From the NCBI RefSeq assembly GCF_019279795.1, contig NC_056725.1:1077594782-1077658781 (forward strand): a stretch of 64,000 nt of DNA, written 5' to 3'. Below the pieces are notes generated by a model that was not told the origin of the DNA, searched no databases, and saw only the letters and a list, made by a program, of their open reading frames with translations. The DNA comes from Protopterus annectens. Taxonomy: Eukaryota > Chordata > Ceratodontiformes > Protopteridae. Position 1 is the first letter of the stretch. Every line of letters starts with the position of its first letter. Shown here one piece after another: positions 24,796 through 35,226 of the stretch. The position numbers and the translations under genes are program-made.

Positions 24796-24942
24796 GTTTT
24801 TTTTTTTTTTTTTGGGGGGGGGTTTCTCTGTCTGTTTCTGTTTCTGTCTCTTTTGTCTGTGTCTCTGTCTCGGTCTCGGTCTCGGTCTCTGTCTCTGTCT
24901 CAGTCTCTGTCTCTCTCTCATTCTCACTCTCTCTCTCTCTGT
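24796..24942. repeat. Poly-T, poly-G and (TCTCTG)n low-complexity tract
   Basis: A run of about 18 T, then about 8 G, then a pyrimidine-rich array of CTGTCT/CGGTCT hexamers and TC repeats. It is strongly strand-asymmetric (pyrimidines on plus). Confidence 0.9.
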
Positions 24943-26534
24943 TCCTGCAATGATATTATTGCATGTTTGGACAGCAGGTACAGCCTGCTTTTCTAGGTAT
25001 CTGCATATGTGCATGTGACGGCCTCTGCACCAATTGGTGCCTACCATTTAGTAATTGCATACAGCCTGCTGTGTGGTAATTGCAGTACTCACTGTGATTG
25101 CAGCCCACTGCTATAAAATGCTAGGTTAGGTAGGTGTAGCCCTTTCAGCTTTCCAAGGTGGGGCCCATGATTGTTTGCTCTGGATACCGTTGTGTCAGTC
25201 AGAAGGTTGGTATATGTCTCATATCTGAAGCTAGGGTTGTAGCCAGTGATATGCATGCTGTACTCAAACCTGAATGTTGCTGCTTCCAGTACACACTTCT
25301 CAGTGTAGACTTTTACTCACCCCTCCAAATGCTAACACATGATACATGGGAGTATGTAATTTCTTTTTGAATTAGACAATTAACTGCCATACAAAAGTAG
25401 TTATTGCAATGTATTCCTCTGGCACATGCACTGTTTGTGAACTGCTATACTGTCATTATGAAGTTACTCACTTCTGAACAGTTTGTAGTTTGTTTGTGTT
25501 GACATTAGCACAGGCTGCTCAAGACAACTGGACATATTTCAGTACTGGGTATGCCTACCTGCACCCTTGGTTTTGCTTGTATACACAGGTATATAGTACT
25601 TTTGGGTAGGGGAGCAGAACTGCAGACAGCATTATTTATTATCGTGTGATGTTTATCTTGCTGAACATACAGGGTTGCTGTGTACCTGTTAGTCTATCAA
25701 GGCAAGCAGTCTGTATGCATAGCTCCCACCTGTGGACATATCCAGATGGTAGCCAGAGGTTAGCCTATTATTTTTTGTCTGTGCACCACACCAGTCTTTT
25801 CAGCACTGGAACAATGGCATTGTCACAGTTGGTTGCTAGCAGTACATGGCTACATCATTTGATATTTCTGTGTTGTACTTCTACATAAGGGCATGCTTGT
25901 GGAACTCCTTCCAAAGCTATTTGCAGAGTGTGTAACATCAGACATGCTGATATGCCTGTGTGTTTCTGCCTCTGCCAGGCCTCAGATACTCTCAGGTATA
26001 TATTTGAACAGCCTCAGGGAAAGGTACATATAAGTGAGATACACCTGTACTATATTACAGACATATTTCAGTTGAGACTTCGGGGGAATCGGAACATATG
26101 TATTACTACACCTTTTCTGACGTGCAAGCAGTGTCTACTCTCACTTATTGATATTATTCATTAAGTGTGATTCCCCACTTTTCTGCCTAATGTTAGTACT
26201 TTTTAGGTGGATTCAGATGGGCACAGCTAACATTTGTTTACGAATCAGGGACATCCCTGTAAAGCAGTCACAGTTGGGAAGTCTGGCCTCTGCCCTATTC
26301 AAATATGCCAGTGTTTATCCTGGTCTGATACTGTGTGGGATTTGTAAGGTGCTGCTGTAACATTATTCCCTACTAGAATGGCTGGTTCTCTTTTCACAGT
26401 CATGTCATGCAATTCCGCAACAACTGCTGGTGAAGACCCACAGAACAAGATTTGTGCTATGGCATTCCTATTTTCCCTTTACATTCCCTCATTGTAATGT
26501 ATGATATATTTATTTCAGCATCAAGTTATTGTAT
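24943..26534. other. No gene recognised
   Basis: Open frames up to 80 codons without known motifs. A stretch at about 26211-26348 is bordered by TTTTTAG and GTGCTG and stays open (MGTANICLRIRDIPVK), so it is weakly exon-like. I cannot assign a family. Confidence 0.3.
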
Positions 26535-26630
26535 ATCTGCTGTGACTTAGTGGTACTTCATGCAGTCTAGTGTGTCCAAGGTCTGGGGTTTGAAACTGAC
26601 AGAGGTGTTTTATTTTGATGCTGAGCAGAA
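26535..26630 (+). repeat. tRNA-like module
   Basis: CTTAGTGGTACTTCATGCAG, then GTGTCCAAGGTCTGGGGTTTGAAAC resembling a T-arm, then TTTTATTTTGATGCTGAGCAGAACA. A minus-strand relative at 43380-43480 shares both the B-box part and the ATTTTG-TGCTG-GCAGAACA tail, so this is a dispersed repeat rather than a tRNA gene. Confidence 0.55.
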
Positions 26631-27315
26631 CAAAGGCCCCGACATACAGAGAGACTAAGGCACTTTTAAGCAGTTGTAAGTGGGTTTCACGACGTTTAGC
26701 AATACTTAGCTAAGCGCACACATGCGCACACTCACTCAAACCCACTTACTACTGCTTAAAAGTGCTTACTCCCGCTAACGCTTGTGCTAATTTCTTTGAA
26801 AGAAAAGAAAATGGGGAGATAGGAAAGTGGTGAAAAGGGGGGCACAAAGAGGGAAAGACAGTAGGAAAACCAGCTCGGGATGTGCAGGACGGGTGTAGGG
26901 AAGGTCCATAGCTGCCCATTTCTTTACCAGCAACAGCTGTGAATATGTTAGAAATTTAGAGTGAAATTTGAAACCGTCCACCCCTGAGAGAGGGGTGAGG
27001 ACAACAGAGCATGTTGTACTACCAATTATAATTATCACTTTACATGTCCGGCGGACATGTGTGTGAAATGGGCAGCTATGTATGGGGCGTAATTTTTTTG
27101 TGGGAGCAGATTGCCCTTTTTTTTTTCTGGTGAGAGTGGAAAGTGAGGTAGAGGAAGTAGGTATATTTGGGGAGGTAGGTTGGGGAGGTAAACAGACAAG
27201 ACAAACAAGACGCATACAGGGACGGAATATGACACATGGGGTGGGTGTACACAATTGACAGGGATGGATATTTGGAAATCGCAAGCCCATGAGCCCACAG
27301 ATGGTAACAGTGGAA
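26631..27315. other. 3' flank of right-hand Myb-like gene, with palindrome
   Basis: Begins with CACTTTTAAGCAGTTGTAAG and, 100 bp later, its near-complement (CTTACTACTGCTTAAAAGTGC), forming a hairpin at about 26655-26770. A pyrimidine-rich minus-strand stretch (26790-27000) matches 50935-51090, showing that the two loci are relatives. No separate gene. Confidence 0.5.
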
Positions 27316-29500
27316 CTAAGATCCCCACCCATGGGCAGTCACCACTGCACCTTCACAGCCCCAAGGGTGGCTGCGCTGGGGGCTGCATAGGAGGGGCAGG
27401 CTCACCAGAGAGTCGTGCCACTCTCGCCTTGATCTGGCGTATGGGATCAGCGACTGAACGCTGGATATCCCTATGCACCACAGCCTGGACCCTTCGGAGG
27501 GTGACAGGTGGACCTTCTCCGCCCGCGCTTGCACGGGGGGGGGGCGAGCCCCATCCCCTGCAGCGCTTCCACCTGAAGGTGGCACAGGACCAATGGAGGT
27601 GGGGAGCCCAGGCTGGGCACCGGACCTGCTGGTGCCAGGTGCAATTGCCAGCTGAGGAGGGACAGGTGGGTCTGCTGGGACCAGCCTTTCCATACGTTCT
27701 GTGTTTAGATGGGTTTAATTACAACATAGACAACAGCATTCCAAATTAGTTGTAACAGCATGCAGTAATATTCCCATTAACCCAACACACCACGGTTCCA
27801 ACAGTTAAACAGCAAGCACAACACATGCATATATTGAACGACAGTGGACATTCCAACAGCATGCAGGGATGATTGGTGACAACAGGCCACCAAGATTGGG
27901 GTGTTTGAACAGGGCACATGCATCAAAGTTCATGCAGATATTTATAGAACAATAGGACGTATGTCCCAACAAATGTTGTGAGATTAGACATACCCATTGA
28001 GGTGTGGAATTGCATTGTTTATGGACATACAGTAGTGTGTAAAAAGATACCTCCATTAACATCTTATAAGTACTTTTAGTCTACACTACATTCCTATTGA
28101 CTGCAGGTGTATATCCCCTACATGTACTATTACACTTGGCAATGTGCATTAAGTTGTGTAATGGATTTGGCTAGTTCATTATATACCTGACCTATATCTG
28201 ACATACTAACTGTCCAAGATGCAGATGTTACTACTACATACTTATATATTATATGTATATTTATATATCTACATATCTGGATGTGTTCATGTGACATTTT
28301 CTGTTACATTTCCACAGAAACCTACATTTCATGTAACACAATCACATTTCTGGGGTACACATTAACAAGATACTCATGTGCCAGATTTACCTATGCATGC
28401 CAGCCAATTACCAACTGTTGAGGACTGTATATATGCTTCACAACTACTGGCACTTCCTTCTTCCACTTTATATGGGACTGCCCAACTGTGGGTTGACAGC
28501 ACTTATTACAACAGTACTATTTATAAAATGCAAGGGTACAACAACATTTCAAAGTAAGTGACACAGACACACTCCAAGTACTATACCTTTATTAATCACA
28601 TTACACACTTTTCTACAGACTCTCTCTCTTTTATTTGATATTGCAGTGCATACAGAAGACTTATTCAAGATGTATTATACCTTTATTAATAGGTTACAAC
28701 ACTCTTTTTCAGGCTCACTCACTTATGTTATATAACAGTACATGCAGATATATTATTCAGGACTTATTTGACCTTTATTAATGGGTTACCACACTTTTTT
28801 TGGCTCACTTACTTATGTTATATAACAGTACATGCAGATATATTTATTCTGGACTTCTTTTACCTTTATTAATGGGTTACTGCTCTCTTTTTCTGGCTCT
28901 CTGTCTTATTTTATATAACAGTACATGCAGAGGCATTATTCAGAGCATTTTATGCCTTTATTATGGAGCTGCAACACTGTTTTACAGGCTCTGTCACCTA
29001 TTTTAAATAACAATACATGCAGAAGAATTGCTAACCTGCCTGGTGGTGCAGCCTTAGCAGCCTATCTGCATAGGCTTGCTGATTCGCAGCACGGTCACCT
29101 GCAGCTGTGGAGTAAATGAAGGGATATTGAGACATTCCTATCCATTATATAGACTAAATTAGCATGTCCAACATACTTCATTCCATGGCTACCTACTCAG
29201 TGGTGGGGCATCTCGCATGTCACGGGTCTCCTGTATCCATCGGTTCAATAGGTCCTGCTTCCGTCTCTTCAGGTCTGCATGGTGGTGACAGACCTGCTCA
29301 CCAGTCTGAGGGATGCCTGTGGCACTGGTGAGATCATGAGCTAACCGGTTCCAAGCCTCTGGTTTGCACTCCATCCCTTGGAACTGGCCCTGCAGGTATC
29401 TTGACTCATAACGGTGGACAAGGAGCCAAACCATGTATTTCGACTCCTTGATGCTCCAGCATTGCACTCTAAAGCGAATACCCTCTCCAGCACCAGACAT
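27316..29500 (-). pseudogene. Second type of trihelix/Myb-like Harbinger protein, three predicted exons
   Basis: Exon 1 (29500-29197) starts MSGAGEGIRFRVQCWSIKES. It carries a trihelix/MADF-like domain: WSIKESKYMVWLLVHRYES, WNRLAHDL, GEQVCHHHADLKRRKQDLLN. Exon 2 (69 nt, 29104-29036; AGDRAANQQAYADRLLRLHH) is flanked by CTCCACAG and GTTAGC. Exon 3 (27698-27316) follows AAACACAG and reads MERLVPADPPVPPQ, then Pro-rich sequence. A run of ten G at 27535-27544 causes a probable frameshift; past it, another frame gives RRVQAVVHRDIQRSVADPIR. Phase-1 joins are maintained. It begins 1.2 kb from the transposon right end and faces the transposase. It differs clearly from the Myb-like gene at 19-22 kb. 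Confidence 0.65.
28586..29027. repeat. 92-bp tandem repeat, nearly 5 copies
   Basis: CCTTTATTAAT recurs at 28586, 28680, 28772, 28863 and 28955 (as CCTTTATTATG), giving periods of 91-94 bp. Each unit also has TTATATAACAGTACATGCAG. The array fills the second intron of the minus-strand Myb-like gene, ending just before its exon 2. Confidence 0.9.
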
Positions 29501-29696
29501 TCTGACTACAGATGGCAGCTACAATCAGTTATGGCGAGTATTCCTGCCTATGGAGCTTAAATATCCTGAATTTCCTGCACTTTTTGGTGATTGGTCATTT
29601 TTGAAATTTCTCAGCTGACTGCAGACCTGCTTAGCAATGGTTAATCTTCCATTTATTAGTATATGAATATTAACAGTGCATATTTCTCCTAATCTG

Positions 29697-29785
29697 TAAT
29701 GGCTTAGTGGTTCGGTGCTTCGCGTATGGTGCATAGTGTCCCAAGATCGAACCTTGTCACTGCTTTTTATTTTACAACTGTCCAG
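29697..29785 (+). repeat. tRNA-like module
   Basis: GGCTTAGTGGTTCGGTGCTTC, then AGTGTCCCAAGATCGAACCTTG, then a TTTTTATTTTAC tail. It is just upstream of the Myb-like gene inside the Harbinger right region. It lacks paired acceptor-stem ends. Confidence 0.5.
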
Positions 29786-29885
29786 ACAGGCTAGGGGGTG
29801 TGGCTGTGTTTAACCGACTTTGCTCCACGTTAAGCCATGTTGCCCTGCATTGCGCTGGTTAGCGTGGTGCGCAGCTCCATGCAAA

Positions 29886-30040
29886 CCTATTGCGCTAGGT
29901 AAAGCGCTGCTTAGCTATGGGCAAGTATATTGCTCTTGGTAAAGCACTGCCTAGCTATGGGCAACTATAGTGAGCTTGGTAAAGCGCTGCTTAGCTATGG
30001 GCAACTTTATTGCCCTGGGTAATACGCTGCTTAGCTGCAT
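29886..30040. repeat. 40-bp tandem repeat, about 4 copies
   Basis: AAAGCGCTGCTTAGCTATGG recurs exactly every 40 bp (29901, 29941, 29981, 30021) with GGGCAACTATATTGCNCTGG between. It contains AGCGCT palindromes. It lies in the subterminal region about 0.7 kb from the right transposon end, where transposase or Myb-like partners of Harbingers typically bind, so it is a candidate binding array (inference). Confidence 0.85.
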
Positions 30041-30184
30041 ACATTTAGATGTCAGGATCCTTCTTATATGTAAATAATATACTTTTTGTTCACTGATATG
30101 GCCTCCATTTCAATGCATTTTAGTAAAATTTTATTTATATATGTCAGGAATTATTTCATATACTACTTTAAAACATGAAATAGA

Positions 30185-30262
30185 AAGGGGTGTGGTGGGA
30201 CTCGAACCGTGACTGCCTCCTCTTTGGGCGAAGTCTCTACCACTACCCTACTGCTATTTGGC
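30185..30262 (-). repeat. tRNA-like module, best A/B-box pair
   Basis: On the minus strand there is AGGGTAGTGGTAGAGACTTCG, then GGCAGTCACGGTTCGAGTCC followed by CACCACACCC. The B box matches the consensus well and the spacing is tRNA-like, but the 5' and 3' ends do not form a 7-bp acceptor stem. Probably a SINE-type or captured tRNA remnant. Confidence 0.5.
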
Positions 30263-30479
30263 TTAATTTGCATATATAGTTCTTATATGCTCTTTGATGT
30301 CAGAATTGCTAACTGTGGCTAAGCAATGGGCACACCTGCGCAAACACGTGCAAATACGGGCAGCTATATCGGGAATTATAAAAAAAAAAATACCAATTTT
30401 ACATTTTGCAATTTGCATGGGGTTTAGTATGTGGGTGGGTGTAATGCTGGGTTTGTTGACATTTGAGCGGACTCGCTCA

Positions 30480-30702
30480 TGTGTGTTGACGTTTCACAAA
30501 TCTGACTCTTGCAGGGGCGTGGACCTTTGCACTACGCGGCAGTCAGACACGCCCCCTGCCTTCCTGCACAGTCCGTGTTAGACTTGAGGATGAGTCAGCG
30601 TGCCCTCATGAATATGCATGGCATGCTGACATCATACCGTTCAACTACAGTTTCCGTGTAAGACTTATTTAGTCTTACATGGAGGATTACTGAATCCGGG
30701 GG
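30480..30702. repeat. Right terminal/subterminal region of Harbinger with hairpins
   Basis: It contains a GCAGGGGCGTG-like palindromic pair (30510-30560) and GTCAGCGTGCC...GGCATGCTGAC (30596-30636). At 30653-30682 there is a 12-bp hairpin (CCGTGTAAGACT, TATTT, AGTCTTACATGG). It ends in TGAATCCGGGGG at 30702, the inverted counterpart of 2923-2934. Confidence 0.55.
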
Positions 30703-30705
30703 ACT

Positions 30706-30885
30706 GTGTAACACAAACATATTTAATTGTATTTCTTTACCTCATTCGATTTTGATTGTAACTGTGAATAACACTATGTAATGCAGAGCTTTTCTCCCCG
30801 GTCCTCTACTGAAAATGAGCTCCCTGAGCCCAGTGGACCTTCCCAGTCATCAAACTGAAATAAATAAATAAATTTAAATAAAGAT
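30706..30885 (+). mobile_element. L2-like LINE 3' end and tail
   Basis: ACACAAACATATTTAATTG and TTTTGATTGTAACTGTGAA repeat, with divergence, the last 65 bp before the Harbinger at 2855-2919. It is followed by GAGCTCCCTGAGCCCAGTGG and an AAATAAATAAATAAAT tail. I interpret the two similar stretches as a tandem duplication within the 3' UTR of one LINE, split by the Harbinger. Confidence 0.6.
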
Positions 30886-31498
30886 AGTGAAATGGTGAAG
30901 GGATAGAGCACAAAGTGTAAATGATATCAAAAGTAAGGTTAAGGCACACAGAAATTAACTATATACAATATATACAATGTGGATAGGGAAATAAAGTGAG
31001 GAAGACAATAGTGCCTGGCTGCTGAAGGTGAGAGTGGGTGGTTAGGTGATGTGTCTAGAAGGATAGCATTTGCAAACTAATTCAGGCATGAAATAATCAT
31101 TAAGCCAAGCATGAAATAATGTGTACAACATGAGGTCTTTAATATTAGTAAGTGGGGATTCCCAGAGTTTGGGGCCTAGGATGTAGAAGGCATGGTGATC
31201 GCAAAGAAGTATGGGTCTGTTACACTGAAGATATGGAACAACGTGGTTAAGACTTTTAAGATTTTAACTGAGGGGGGGTCATCTGAAGAGGTTGGATGCA
31301 AGGGAAGGACAGGAGTATTCTTTGTGGCGTTTGTATTGTGGGGATCCAAAATGTAGGTTGACACATTGTTTAGGCAGGTACCCAAGTGGCTTTATTAAGC
31401 ATGATACAATTATGCTCATTAATAGGGGAGAGAGTAAAGAAAATGCAGATAGAGTTGCTTATAGTTTGGATGGTGGAGGAGTATTTCTTGGATGCTGA
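30886..31498 (-). mobile_element. L2-like LINE copy B, 3' part
   Basis: Minus-strand LINE C-terminus and 3' UTR. The C-terminal protein includes LGPKLWESPLTNIKDL-like sequence around 31175-31120, the common LINE ending, followed by about 250 bp of UTR. It abuts the plus-strand LINE tail end to end. Its upstream half lies at 35227-36110, beyond the inserted CR1 copy. Confidence 0.65.
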
Positions 31499-31499
31499 T

Positions 31500-31650
31500 G
31501 CAACCAGGGTAATCTATTGGAAGGCATTGTAGCCTTGCATGGCCAGGGTACTCTCTGCAGCCTTGAACCATGTCTCAGTGACTGCACAGACATCAGCATC
31601 ATCCAAGGTGAGGAGTGCTTTCAAGGAGATAAGTTTCCTGCTTAGGCTCC
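31500..31650 (-). mobile_element. Inverted CR1-like endonuclease fragment
   Basis: Read on the minus strand this encodes LSRKLISLKALLTLDDADVC then AVTETWFKAAES, the endonuclease start. It corresponds to 32325-32470 of the neighbouring plus-strand copy and points away from it, directly at its 5' end. Confidence 0.8.
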
Positions 31651-31735
31651 TTTATTTAATCAGTGCAGGCTGAAAAATGGTAAACTTTTCAACCAAATCA
31701 ATAAATTCAGCACAGAAGATTCAGCAAATAAGCCC

Positions 31736-32293
31736 ATGAGGCAAAATACCTCAAAACTAAATGTCCTGGTCATAGGTGACTCCATAGTGAGGCACACAGA
31801 TGCCCCCCTCACGAGGTTGGACAAGGAAAAAGTCACAGTCAGCTGCCTGTCAGGTGCCAGGAGCCATCTAATTATATATGTATTCAAGTCACTCAACATC
31901 AATTACCATTATGACCCTGTCATAGTACATATTGGGGTGAATAACTTGAGACATACCTTTCTGGACTATACAAAGAGAGGCATGACTGAACTCTCAGATT
32001 ATGTATCCCAGGCAGGTATGTCCAAAACCCTAAGCATCAGTCTGCTTTCACCCAGGATGATGCTAAAATATAGACCAAAAATTATTGACTTCAACAATTG
32101 GCTTAGATTCTGGTGTCAATCCAGGAGGACCCACTATCTATCAGCCTGGGAAGACATGGTTGACAGGCCATACTTCTTTGTCAGGGATTGTCTTCACTTG
32201 TCTCCTCTAGGCTTTTGGATACTGGAAAAGGCACTTGCCTGCCCCATAGTGCCTTTTTTTGGCAATGTCAAAACAAAAACATTTCTGACATAA
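31736..32293 (+). pseudogene. CR1-like ORF1, SGNH-esterase-like domain
   Basis: A 185-codon open frame. It contains NVLVIGDSIVRHTDAPLTRL (block I GDS), LSGARSH, PVIVHIGVNNLRHTF (block III), LSPRMM, NNWLRFWCQS, and VRDCLHLSPLGFWIL (block V Asp and His). It is close in sequence to 9454-9877 plus 13880-14000 and to 61447-61960. The N-terminal Cys finger is missing from this copy. It stops at 32293, just before ORF2, whose frame overlaps from about 32188. Confidence 0.8.
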
Positions 32294-32299
32294 CAAAAT

Positions 32300-35120
32300 C
32301 CACTAGAGACAAACTCAAAGTTATGCTTCTTAATGCTAAGAGCCTAAACAGGAAACTGCACTCCCTGAAAGCACTCCTCACCTTGGAAGATGCTGACATC
32401 TGTGTAGTCGCTGAGACATGGTTCAAGACCACAGAGAACACCATGGCCATGCAAGGCTACAATGCCTTCCATACATTCAGAACCCAAACGAGCATGAAAA
32501 AACCAAAGATGGAGGTGTATCCATCTTCATTAAAGCTAAATACTGCATGAGACTGGTTAATCAGTATGACTCTCTTGAGCTACTCCAGGTCCAACTAACT
32601 ATAGGTAAAACAGCATACCACATCATTGCTAGCTACAGGTCCCCCACCATGAACCAAGAAAAGCACAGCACCTACCTGGACTTACTAGAGTCATTCATTA
32701 TACAGCCACTTTGTTCATGGGAGATTTCGACTATCCTTCCATCAACTGGGCGACATGCATGAGCACAGACCTGCTCACCCTGAGGTTCCTGGACTTTGTC
32801 AATGCAAATGCCCTGGAACAGCTAGCCTGCACCCCCACATGGGGATCAAATGTCCTAGACTTAATACTCACCAACCTGGGGGGGGGGGTCATTGCACTAC
32901 CTCCAGTGTGTTGTCCTCCTTAGTAAGGTCAGACCATAAATACATCTCATTCAAAGTAAAGCTCAGGCCTGACACCCCCACAGGAGTGAAAAACTAAAAA
33001 AAATCCCCAAAGCAACTACAGCCTACTAAGTGATGATATAAAAAGTTTCAAACCCCTGCTAAAACAGCCAACAATGATTCCTATGCCAAGGAGTATACAA
33101 ATGCCCTGTATAAACACCTAAACAACTGTATATACTCGGCTGTACCTGAGAGGATCAAAACCAGGTCCTCCATAAAAAACAGGCCACCCTTGCAGATCTG
33201 AAGTATAAATAGGTTATATAACAAAAAAAAAAAAAAAAGAAACTGATGTCTAAGAATAAGAAGGAACTTACTCAGCCGAAAAAGAATACACTCCAGAGTG
33301 TGAACAAGCAAATCAGATATCTTGTAAAGTCCTACAAAGCTAGTTACAAAGCTAAATTGGTATCCCTAGTTAAGAATAATCATAAGTTATTCTTTAGCTG
33401 TGTTGAATGCCCAGTTATGTGCAGAACTTGTGATGGATAGTATCTCTCATACTGAAACTGAGGAAAGTTGCCAACCTTCTAGCTGACAGCCTTGATGTAA
33501 ACTTCACCCCCCCTGTCCCCACCAGCCATAACCCAAAGCATATGTGTCACCCATCCTCTACCTAGTATCTCCAAACAGCAGGTCATTTCTGTGCATTCCA
33601 AAGCCAAACACACAGCCTCTATGGGACCAGATAACATCCCAGGCTACTTGCTAAACAATCTAAATCAAGACCTAGTGGAACCACTTGGCACTCTTTTTAA
33701 CCTCAGGCTAACCACTGGCTTTTTTCCAGCAGAGTAGACAACAGCAACAGTAATCCTCTTACACAAAGCAGATCCATCAACTGACCCTGGTAACTATAGA
33801 CCCATACACATAACCAGATTTATCTGCAAGGCCATGGAAAGAATCATCATGGACCTTATCTACAAGGGCATAAGCAACCTTCAAACTCTTTCCCTGACCC
33901 AGTTTGGCTTTGTTAAGGGTAGATCAAGCTTATTGAACCTAGTGGACTTCTTCCAGAATGTCACCAAAACCCTGGATGAAGGCAAAAACAGTACATACCA
34001 CCTATCTTGACTTAGCCAAGGCTTTTGACACAATCCCTTACTCAGATATCATTGAGAAACTTTCCCAGATGGGGAATAACCCATACATCACTAGATGGGT
34101 AGCCAACTGGCTCACTGACAGAACGCATACTGTCAAAGTTGGGGATTCCACCTCTGCCAGTAGACCAGTTGCCAGTGGCATACCACAAGGACCTATGCTG
34201 GACCCTCTACTGTTTGGAATCTATTCCTTGAAAGTCCAGGTGAAAGTAGATGGCCTGTGGCTTACCAAGTTCACTAATAATTTCAAACTGGGTGCAATCA
34301 TTGTGTCCCCAAATGATGTTAACATTTTACAAAAGGGGCTAACACAGACAAATGACTGGTGTACAAGCCACAGACTAAAACTAAACACAAAAAACTGCTT
34401 TATTATCCCCACAATCAAAAAGGACGTCCCTGCAAATTACAATATTGACAACATTGCTCTAAGCTCAAACCCGGTGGTGCAAGATTTGGAAACACAGGTT
34501 GATAGCAATCTAAACCGACCACCATGTGTCCACAGTGGTAAGGAAAGCCTTTCACATTGGGCATCTCATAAGTAAGGGCATCACATCCAACACTAAGGAT
34601 ATTATAACTCATGTGTACTCAACCCTCATCAGACCACTAACAGAGTACAATGCTCCTGTTTGCATGTACCTCACCAGACATCTGCAGCAGCTTGAAAGAC
34701 CACAGAGGTTTCTCACTCAGAAAATTCAGGGCCCCTAGAACATGACCAACATGTAAAGACTGAAAGCCTTGTCACTGTATTCTGTATCCTACAGGCTGCT
34801 AAGAGGTGACTTGTCCCTGGCCTACAGAGCAGTCTCTGACCTTGCCCTAATGGAAATGCTGCAAGTCTGCAAATCAGATGGGACAAGAGTTACTCACTCC
34901 AGGGAATTCAACCTAGTCTGTGGCATTAGCTGAACATGCTGGAGAGATAGATATATCTCTCGGAGATTACCACTGCTCTGGAATACACTCCCAGTTCACA
35001 TGAAACAGAGTTCCTCAATTAGCCTATTTAAGCTCAACCTAGACAATTGGATGAGAGATCTTAAATTCACCCTTGGGGTGGCACCTATGTCCCTCATGGA
35101 CAGGGGCAGTTGGTGCTGAT
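32300..35120 (+). pseudogene. CR1-like ORF2, endonuclease-reverse transcriptase, catalytic site lost
   Basis: The endonuclease opens with LKVMLLNAKSLNRKLHSL and AETWFKTTENTMAMQGYNAF (32310-32470). Further endonuclease pieces lie near 32711 (FMGDFDYPSINW) and 32870 (VLDLILTNLG). Reverse transcriptase begins near 33610 (MGPDNIPGYLL), with QFGFVKGRSSLLNLVDFF at about 33900. An open frame at 33958-34575 holds YLDLAKAFDTIPYSDI, SGIPQGPMLDPLLFGIY and WLTKFTNNFKLGAI. The normal [FY]xDD catalytic pair is therefore Asn-Asn. CWRDRYISRRLPLLWNTLP ends it (about 34950). Several stops and shifts are present. Confidence 0.85.
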
Positions 35121-35226
35121 CATAGACTCGCTCTACGAATAATGACCATCATACCAAGGTCAATTGGGGAACATGGGTATAATGTGGCTAGGTTGTAAAG
35201 GCCCTAGGGCATGAACCTGTGAACCT

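Larger units (their letters stand above)
31651..35225 (+). mobile_element. CR1-like LINE copy 3, nested in L2-like copy B
   Basis: Nearly complete from mid ORF1 to a 3' end at 35225 (GAACCTGTGAACCTAT). Flanking sequence on both sides belongs to one minus-strand L2-like LINE, which this copy interrupts. Target duplications could not be identified with certainty. Confidence 0.85.

Noticed and set aside
24760-25047. Arg/Gln/Glu-rich minus-strand protein resembling a charged domain
   Set aside because: A pyrimidine-rich low-complexity tract read as protein; no flanking conserved sequence.
26634-26660. Left end of a separate Harbinger ending at 30702
   Set aside because: GGCCCCGACATACAG does not match the right end, while 2923-2934 does; it is also continuous with the tRNA-like module before it.
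27255-27749. 164-codon plus-strand open frame
   Set aside because: It lies antisense to the GC-rich exon 3 of the Myb-like gene, whose splice signals and phase support the minus strand.
30185-30262. Functional tRNA gene
   Set aside because: Good A and B boxes but no 7-bp acceptor stem or proper anticodon stem; relatives elsewhere show it is a repeat.
31500-31650. Classic twin-priming inversion of CR1 copy 3
   Set aside because: The inverted piece duplicates an internal region rather than replacing the 5' end; kept only as an open question.
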